34,351 bases of DNA from the IMG/VR virus record IMGVR_UViG_3300034145_000016, positions 1 through 34,351 of that record; one strand, 5' to 3'. A program made the position numbers and the translations under genes. Of this stretch, positions 29,489 through 34,351 are shown in pieces; the stretch's first letter is position 1; each line of letters begins with the position of its first letter. A model generated the notes under the pieces. That model searched no databases. It was given only the letters and a program-made list of their open reading frames with translations, and was not told the DNA's origin. Source of the DNA: a virus.

Positions 29489-30556
29489 TCAGGCGGCTTG
29501 GGGCACTTTCGCGCCGGTGAGGAAGGTTTCGAGCTCGCGCGCCCGGTGCTCGGCGGTGTGAGCGGCGAGGATGCGCGCGCGCGCGGCGCGGCCCATCGCC
29601 TGGGCCTCGGCGCCAGACCGGGTGAGGGCCCCGATCACGCCTTCGCTTCCATCGGCCAGGATGATCTCGCGGCCCGGCTCGAGCAGATCGTCAATCCCCT
29701 GCCAGCGGTCGGAGATGACAGGGACGCCGCACGCCGCGGCTTCGAACAGGCGGACGGAGGGCGACCAGCCGGCGGCGATCATGTCGGCGCGGGTGACGTT
29801 GAGCGTGAAGCGGCTCCCCGAGTAGAAGCGAGCATGATCGGCGGGAGGGCAATGCTCGATCCGCTCGACATTGGCGGGCCAGTCGATCGTGGGGGGATAT
29901 TGCGGGCCGGCGACGACGAAGTTGAGGTGGGGGAGGCGGCGCGCCGGCTCGAGCAGCAGCCGCTCGAGCGTGGGCTGGCGGTCGTCGGAATAGGTGCCGA
30001 GATAGGAGAGGTCCCATTTCATCGGGATGTCGAGCGGCTGGTACGCCTCCGGGTCCACCGAACAATAGAAAGCGCGTGCCGCGGGGGAGCCATAGCGCTG
30101 CTCGAGCCTGCGCAGGGTCGGGCCGCCCGTGAAGGATAGATAGAGGTCGTAGCCGGGGATGACCTCGGGCGAGAGATATTCGAAGTCGCCCCGTTCCAGC
30201 TTGGCGAGCGTGACCGGCGTGTCGATGTCGTAGAAGGCGGTGACGCCGCGGGCGGTACGCTGGACGAAGCGGGCGAGCTCGACCCCTTCGGGAACGTACG
30301 ACCCGACGATCACTGCGTCGGCCGAGGCGATCTCTTCCTGCCATCGGTCCAGCGCGCCAAGGTTCGGATAGAGTTCGAGGCGGCACCAGTCGCAGGTGGG
30401 GAAGTCGCGGTTGGCCGCATACCAGGGCACGTCCCGTTCCAGGAACAAGATGTCGTGGCCGCGCCCCGCAAACGCCTTGAGCAGCGCCCGATAGGTGGTG
30501 GCGTGGCCGTTGCCCCAGGAGGAAGAGAGCGACAGGCCCAGGACGACGAGCTTCAT
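29489..30556 (-). CDS. Glycosyltransferase, CgeB/Glyco_trans_1_2 type
   Basis: The 355-residue start is ATG (30556-30554), overlapping the upstream stop (ATGA). The N-terminal domain has GLSLSSSWGNGHATTYRALL (8-27) and HDILFLERDVPWYAANRD. A CgeB-like middle has VTAFYDIDTPVTLAKLERGD and WDLSYLGTYSDDRQPTLERL. The C-terminal sugar-nucleotide domain is LFEAAACGVPVISDRWQGID, then LLEPGREIILADG. It should transfer a hexose-type unit to a glycan or protein. Last gene of the leftward glycosyltransferase operon. The donor is not predictable from sequence. Confidence 0.85.
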   Translation of the reverse strand: MKLVVLGLSLSSSWGNGHATTYRALLKAFAGRGHDILFLERDVPWYAANRDFPTCDWCRLELYPNLGALDRWQEEIASADAVIVGSYVPEGVELARFVQRTARGVTAFYDIDTPVTLAKLERGDFEYLSPEVIPGYDLYLSFTGGPTLRRLEQRYGSPAARAFYCSVDPEAYQPLDIPMKWDLSYLGTYSDDRQPTLERLLLEPARRLPHLNFVVAGPQYPPTIDWPANVERIEHCPPADHARFYSGSRFTLNVTRADMIAAGWSPSVRLFEAAACGVPVISDRWQGIDDLLEPGREIILADGSEGVIGALTRSGAEAQAMGRAARARILAAHTAEHRARELETFLTGAKVPQAA

Positions 30557-31716
30557 TGGGGGACACCCAGGTTCACGTCATTCCGGCGGAAGCCGGAATC
30601 TCCCTGACCTTCCATTGAAGGTGAAATGGGATTCCAGCTTTCGCTGGAATGACGATAGCGTTTGAACAGCGCATCCACCTGGGCGCCGCGGTGGGCGTAG
30701 GTGTGTTCGGTGAGGATGCGCCGGAGGGCGGCCTCACCGATAGCGCGGGCGCGCTTGGGGGTGAGCGCTGCGACGTGGTCGGCGACATCCTGGCCGTCGC
30801 GGGCGACGAGCACCTCCTCGTCGGGCTTGAGGAACTGCTCGATCCCCTCCCACGCGTCGGTGATCAGGCAGGCGGCGGCACCGGCCGCCTCGAACACGCG
30901 GGTGGCGGGGGAAAAGCCGATATGGGCCATGGAGTCCCGCGCCACGTTGAGGACGGCGAGCGGGGTGCAGTTAAAGGCGTTGTGCTGGTGGGTGTAGACG
31001 TGGCCGAGGTGGCGCACGTTGGCGGGCATTCCCTTCGTCTCCCAGCCATTCCCGCCGATCAGGAACCGGCGCTCCGGCTGGGCGGCCGCTGCCTTCAGGA
31101 AGAATTCCTCCACCCGCGCCTCGCGGTCCGGCAGGCGGTTGCCGAGGAACGCGAGGTCGGCGGCGAAAGCCGGGTCCGGCTCGACCGGGTGGTGAGTGGT
31201 GGGATCGAGCGCGTTGTAGACGGGGATGCAGCGGGCGGCGCCGAAGCCCTCATAGGCGTTGATAACCGGAGGGCCGCCGCCATAGGTCAGGACCATGTCG
31301 AGCTGCGGCAGGACGCGGCGGACGACGTGGCTTTCGTCGCCGCGCATCTCGTCGAGCGTGGCGGCGGCGTCGACGTCCCAGAACAGGCGCAGCGCGCCAG
31401 GGCGGGAATGGGCGACAATGCCTTCCAGCAGCTCCGTGTCGAAGACGCCGACGCCGCTGGCCTTGACGACGATGTCGGCGCGGGCGGCTTCGGCAAGCAC
31501 GCCCGCGAGCGCGCCGGGCGTCGCGTCATAGACGACGACTCGGGCCCATTCGGGAGGTTCGATATCCCTGTGCTGCTGCCGGTCGAAGGCGTCGGGCTCG
31601 TAGAAGATGATGTCGTAGCCGCGGCCCGCGAGGTTGCGCAGCAGACCGCGATAATAGGTCGCTGCGCCGTTCCAGTAGGAGGAGAGCAGGCTCGAGCCGT
31701 AAAAGGCGATCTTCAT
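30553..31716 (-). CDS. Glycosyltransferase, CgeB type, with repeat-encoded tail
   Basis: The 387-residue start is ATG (31716-31714). The N-terminus is YGSSLLSSYWNGAATYYRGL, then GYDIIFYEPDAF. The middle has LRLFWDVDAAATLDEMRGDE and DLAFLGNRLPDREARVEEFF. The C-terminal domain has RVFEAAGAAACLITDAWEGI and FLKPDEEVLVARDGQDV. The fold is as in the neighbour downstream, so the two are paralogues. The last about 30 residues (HSSESWNPISPSMEG, DSGFRRNDV) are not glycosyltransferase sequence: they are the translation of a palindromic intergenic repeat. The stop still overlaps the next ATG. Confidence 0.85.
   Translation of the reverse strand: MKIAFYGSSLLSSYWNGAATYYRGLLRNLAGRGYDIIFYEPDAFDRQQHRDIEPPEWARVVVYDATPGALAGVLAEAARADIVVKASGVGVFDTELLEGIVAHSRPGALRLFWDVDAAATLDEMRGDESHVVRRVLPQLDMVLTYGGGPPVINAYEGFGAARCIPVYNALDPTTHHPVEPDPAFAADLAFLGNRLPDREARVEEFFLKAAAAQPERRFLIGGNGWETKGMPANVRHLGHVYTHQHNAFNCTPLAVLNVARDSMAHIGFSPATRVFEAAGAAACLITDAWEGIEQFLKPDEEVLVARDGQDVADHVAALTPKRARAIGEAALRRILTEHTYAHRGAQVDALFKRYRHSSESWNPISPSMEGQGDSGFRRNDVNLGVPQ
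30577..30654. repeat. 78-bp compound palindromic repeat inside a coding end
   Basis: The ends are CGTCATTCC and GGAATGACG. Each half folds alone: ATTCCGGC/GCCGGAAT around GGAA (30581-30600) and ATTCCAGC/GCTGGAAT around TTTC (30631-30650). The type is well known in many proteobacterial genomes between genes. Here it is read as protein. Confidence 0.85.
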
Positions 31717-31730
31717 GCGGGCACTTCCTT

Positions 31731-31875
31731 GCCCCTCTCCCTGGAAGGGAGAGGGATGTCAGCCGCAGGCTGACGGGGTGAGGGTCGGTTCTCTTTGGAG
31801 GCAGGGCCGCGACCCTCACCCTCCCACCCGCTGCGCGGGCGGGCCCCTCCCTCTCCCCCCGCGGGGAGAGGGGCT
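31731..31875. repeat. GC-rich inverted repeat between two glycosyltransferases
   Basis: It contains CCCTCTCCCTGGAAGGGAGAGGG near 31733-31755 (a self-complementary hairpin), GGGTGAGGGTC (31776-31786) matching GACCCTCACCC (31811-31821), and CCCTCTCC / GGAGAGGG at the right end. It looks like a second intergenic repeat family. Its right part also encodes the end of the next glycosyltransferase. Confidence 0.75.
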
Positions 31876-32955
31876 TAGTGCACCCACGATCCGCAGTAAC
31901 TCGTCGGCCCGGTGGGCGCAGGTGTGGCGGGCGCGGATCCTCTCGAGGCCTTTGGCGGCGAGGGAGCGGCGCAAGTCCGGCTCATGCTTGAGGCGCTTCA
32001 TCTGCTCGGCCATCTCCGCGCCCGACGAGACCATCAGCAAGTCTTCGCCGACCCGGAACAGATGCTCGCTGTCCTGCCACGGGGCGGAGAGGAGGGGGAT
32101 ACCGCAGGCGAGCGCCTCGAACGGGCGGATGGTGGGGATGCCGGGCAGCGTCTTCGTATAGAAACGCCGGGGGATGTGGACGGTGGCAAGATGGCGGGCG
32201 AAGACCTCCGGCGCCCGCGCATTGGCGAGCCAGCCATGGTAGCGGCCGCCATAGCGCCGGACGGTGTTCTTCGCGGTCACGTGATAGCGCACGCCGTAGA
32301 TGTTGAGGCCGAGAGCGGCCTCGCGCGCGGGGGTGAACAGGAATTCCTTCAGCTCCCGGGTGCGCTCGCCCTCGCCCCAATTGCCGATCCAGACCAGGCC
32401 GGAGCGCTCGCTTTCCTCCGCGGGCGGGCGGAAGTGGCGGGTATCGGCCGCCTCGTGCCAGACGAACACGTTCCCGCCCCAGCCCCAGCCGCGATAGACC
32501 TGCGCGAGCGTCTCCCCGAAGGCGAGGACGCCGTCATAGCCGGACAGATCGTAGGCCTTCATCGCCTTTGGCTCGCTGACCGCGCGGTGGTGCGTGTCGT
32601 GGAACAGCAGGATGAACTTGCCCCCGCGCCTGCGCCGCTCGCCGATCGCGGCGACTAACGCGTGGTCGTTCCATTCGTGGACGACGACCAGGTCCGCGCC
32701 GTCGAGCATCCGGGTGAGCGGCGGGCGCTTCCTGAACTCCGTCGAGCTCAGTTCGGGATAATAGCGGCGGTAGGGCTCCAGCCCCTCCTGCCCATGATCC
32801 TTGAGGAGGTTCTCCATGCTCCAGCTTCCGGCCGGCTCAAAAGCGGTGACGTCGTGCCCCAGAGCGATCAGCTCGCGCAGCACGCCGCGCAGGAAATGGG
32901 CGTTGCCGTGGTTCCAGCAGGAGGCGAGCGAGTGGGTGAAGTAGACGATTTTCAT
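31816..32955 (-). CDS. Glycosyltransferase, CgeB/Glyco_trans_1_2 type
   Basis: ATG (32955-32953) gives 379 residues and an N-terminus MKIVYFTHSLASCWNHGNAH like its neighbours; the frame to 33042 only translates a repeat. The N-terminal part has LIALGHDVTAFEPAGSWSME and ADLVVVHEWNDHALVAAIGE. The middle is SGLVWIGNWGEGERTRELKE. The C-terminal nucleotide-sugar domain has PTIRPFEALACGIPLLSAPW, then HLFRVGEDLLMVSSGAEM. The end (ALSPSPRGGRGRGPPAQ) is encoded by the repeat at 31731-31875. Third of the leftward operon's transferases. Confidence 0.83.
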   Translation of the reverse strand: MKIVYFTHSLASCWNHGNAHFLRGVLRELIALGHDVTAFEPAGSWSMENLLKDHGQEGLEPYRRYYPELSSTEFRKRPPLTRMLDGADLVVVHEWNDHALVAAIGERRRRGGKFILLFHDTHHRAVSEPKAMKAYDLSGYDGVLAFGETLAQVYRGWGWGGNVFVWHEAADTRHFRPPAEESERSGLVWIGNWGEGERTRELKEFLFTPAREAALGLNIYGVRYHVTAKNTVRRYGGRYHGWLANARAPEVFARHLATVHIPRRFYTKTLPGIPTIRPFEALACGIPLLSAPWQDSEHLFRVGEDLLMVSSGAEMAEQMKRLKHEPDLRRSLAAKGLERIRARHTCAHRADELLRIVGALSPSPRGGRGRGPPAQRVGG

Positions 32956-32970
32956 TTGATTTCCGGCACC

Positions 32971-33047
32971 CGTCATTGCGAGCGGAGCGAAGCAATCCAG
33001 CCGCGGCGAATGGATTGCTTCGTCGCCTCCGGCTCCTCGCAATGACG
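32971..33047. repeat. 77-bp palindromic repeat (CGTCATTGCGAGCGGAGCG type)
   Basis: It starts CGTCATTGCGAGCGGAGCG and ends with GGCTCCTCGCAATGACG; AAGCAATCCA inside pairs with TGGATTGCTT. It is a third repeat family, here truly intergenic, between two transferase genes. It may act as a mRNA-end or REP-type element. Confidence 0.85.
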
Positions 33048-33063
33048 GTGAGGGGGCACCTGC

Positions 33064-34191
33064 TTATGCCGCCGCGCGGGCGGCCAGCACCGGGCGGCGG
33101 AGCGTGGGCAAGAGGCCGCGGTAGAGGCTCGCCATCTGGGCGGCCATGGCGTCGGGCGTGAAATATTCGGCCCGCTCCTTGGCGGCGCGGCCGAGCACGG
33201 CCCGCTCGAAATCGTCGCCGACCAGATCGTTGCAGGCCGCGGCGAAGGCGGCCGGATCGCGCGGATCGACGAAGATCGCGACTTCCTGCCACAGCTCCCG
33301 GAAGGTCGGGATGTCGGCCAGGATGAGCGGGCAGCCCGCCGCGGCGGCTTCGAGCACCGAGAGGCCAAACGGCTCGTAAAGGGCGGCGGAGGCGAAGACA
33401 GGGCGGGCGGAAAGCCAGCGGCCGATCGCCGCCTCGTCGAGATTGCCCAGCGTGTTGAGATGCTCGAAGGCGATCCCCTGGCCGTTGGGACCCTCTACGG
33501 GACCGGCTGCGTGGACGGGCACGCCGATGCTGGCGGCGGCGGCGTCGAGCGTGCGCAGGTTCTTGCCCTGGTCCCAGAGCCGGCCGGCCGTGAATATGAA
33601 GTCGTGCGGCGCGTGGCTGCCGGCGGCCAGCGGGGAGCGGCCGTTGTGGACGGTGCAGGGCGGCACGCGCAGGCCGTAGCAGCGCTGGACCAGCTTGCCG
33701 AAGGCCGCCGTTGGGGTGACTACGGCATTGGCGGCGGCCAGGCCGGCGCGGACGCATTCGGTGCGCCAAGCGAAATCCTCCGGGAGGGCGGAGTCCGGGC
33801 CGTGTACCTGGTCCCACCAGGTGGCGACGCAGCTGTGCATCACCGCCACCATCGGGACCGGGAATTCGACGCCGGCGGCGATCGCCGGCGTGTTGAGCTG
33901 GACCAGATCGACCTGCTCCTTGGCGGCCAGCCGGGCGATCGCCCGACCGGCCTCGGCCAAGGCATGGGCGTCGGGAGCGAGCCAGTCGAGCGGGAGGCCG
34001 GTGTCGACCAGACGCAGATCGGGGATCGCGCGGGCGGCCTGCTTCTGGGCCGCGGTCGGGGAGGGGCCCATTACGGCGAGCACCGCGCCGATCTCCAGCC
34101 GGGCGAGACCGCGCACGAGGTCGAGGCTGTAATTCCAGACCCCGCCGACCGCGTCGGTGGTGATCAGGACCCGGTGCTGCGGGCCGCTCAC
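33064..34191 (-). CDS. Glycosyltransferase family 4 (GT-B, retaining type)
   Basis: GTG (34191-34189) overlaps the upstream stop (GTGA) and gives MSGPQHRVLITTDAVGG, the right N-terminus. The frame further upstream lies inside the epimerase. The 375-residue protein has the nucleotide-binding pattern in the second half: FIFTAGRLWDQGKNLRTLDA, then LYEPFGLSVLEAAAAGCPLI, whose E-x7-E (EPFGLSVLE) is the mark of retaining GT4 enzymes, and PTFRELWQEVAIFVDPRDPA. The first half has NYSLDLVRGLARLEIGAVLA. It would add a sugar to a surface glycan. Unlike the other three it is not CgeB-type. Confidence 0.88.
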   Translation of the reverse strand: MSGPQHRVLITTDAVGGVWNYSLDLVRGLARLEIGAVLAVMGPSPTAAQKQAARAIPDLRLVDTGLPLDWLAPDAHALAEAGRAIARLAAKEQVDLVQLNTPAIAAGVEFPVPMVAVMHSCVATWWDQVHGPDSALPEDFAWRTECVRAGLAAANAVVTPTAAFGKLVQRCYGLRVPPCTVHNGRSPLAAGSHAPHDFIFTAGRLWDQGKNLRTLDAAAASIGVPVHAAGPVEGPNGQGIAFEHLNTLGNLDEAAIGRWLSARPVFASAALYEPFGLSVLEAAAAGCPLILADIPTFRELWQEVAIFVDPRDPAAFAAACNDLVGDDFERAVLGRAAKERAEYFTPDAMAAQMASLYRGLLPTLRRPVLAARAAA

Positions 34192-34351
34192 GCCTCGCCT
34201 CCAACCAGTTCGCGCGGCGCCTCCACCCTGCGGTCCTCGCGCAGCCACGCCGCCAGGCGGGCGACGCCGTCCCGCCACGGCCGGGCGGCGGGAAGGCCAA
34301 GCTCGGCGCGGATCGCGGCGGTGTCGGCGACGAAATAGCGCTGGTCGCCGG
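34188..34351 (-). CDS. NAD-dependent epimerase/dehydratase, C-terminal part only
   Basis: The frame is open from the right window edge to TGA at 34190-34188. The 53 visible residues (GDQRYFVADTAAIRAELGLP, then WRDGVARLAAWLRED) match the end of extended SDR sugar-nucleotide epimerases, where G-D-Q ... D ... LG ... W-G-V ... L-W is the usual finish. It would make or convert a nucleotide sugar for the transferases. The stop is coupled to the GT4 start. The N-terminus is outside the window. Confidence 0.72.
   Translation of the reverse strand, partial: GDQRYFVADTAAIRAELGLPAARPWRDGVARLAAWLREDRRVEAPRELVGGEA

Noticed and set aside
32837-34300. 487-codon leftward frame with Arg/Gly/Pro-rich product
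   Set aside because: Another frame of the same strand carries a complete GT4 enzyme with its E-x7-E motif; this one is its shadow.
1-34351. CRISPR arrays or insertion sequences
   Set aside because: No regularly spaced direct repeats and no transposase were seen; the repeats at 30577, 31731 and 32971 are single palindromic elements.

Overview
The window is a GC-rich alphaproteobacterial segment. Codon use, protein style and the intergenic repeat families suggest a sphingomonad such as Sphingomonas; this is inference from sequence style, not a database match. From the left edge to about 26866 it holds the late two thirds of a short-tailed (P22-like podovirus) prophage. From 26867 to the right edge it holds host chromosome with sugar-metabolism and glycosyltransferase genes.

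Prophage layout. At 2-1567 lie the tail end of a replication module (partial helix-turn-helix initiator, helicase-loader-like protein) and one unknown gene, followed by a terminator. At 1764-9763 lie a 24-residue membrane microprotein, the terminase pair, portal, a GroES-like cochaperonin, a spike-base-like protein, scaffold, a cement-like protein and a Mu gpT-type major capsid protein. At 9827-18464 lie the head completion and tail hub genes (P22 gp4 and gp10 types), a coiled-coil tail protein, a GNAT acetyltransferase and an ejection cassette. That cassette consists of two small ejection-type proteins, an M23 peptidase and a 1023-residue internal protein. At 18767-24034 lie the beta-helix tailspike and a lysis module: membrane proteins, a C/H-type endolysin, a holin-like protein, an HslV-like Ntn hydrolase and a spanin-like lipoprotein. 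No tail tube, tape measure or sheath gene is present, which is why I call it a podovirus. Integrase, repressor and early control genes are not in the window and should lie to the left.

Phage genes are tightly packed, with many ATGA, GTGA or TAATG overlaps, so most late genes look translationally coupled. Two places run against the main strand. Two tiny hydrophobic ORFs lie antisense at 18426-18686. A mostly leftward accessory cassette fills 24056-26675: zinc-finger protein, unknown proteins, a frameshifted small gene, a thermonuclease remnant and a SLOG/DUF2493 protein.

The right phage end is marked by the 3' half of a tRNA-Pro(CGG), from anticodon loop to CCA, at 26822-26866. Its 5' half is missing, so this is an attR-type junction and the intact tRNA should be at the left end. 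A second, internally deleted copy of the same tRNA tail lies in the leader of the leftward operon at 26699-26720. There it forms part of two mutually exclusive hairpins, one of which would cover the Shine-Dalgarno sequence.

Host side. A coupled pair (medium-chain dehydrogenase plus Gfo/Idh/MocA oxidoreductase) reads rightward. An exported VOC-fold protein and an operon of four glycosyltransferases behind an NAD-dependent epimerase read leftward. Three palindromic repeat elements sit at the junctions of the glycosyltransferase genes, and two of them encode the C-terminal tails of the preceding protein. The genes fit synthesis of a cell-surface or secreted glycan.
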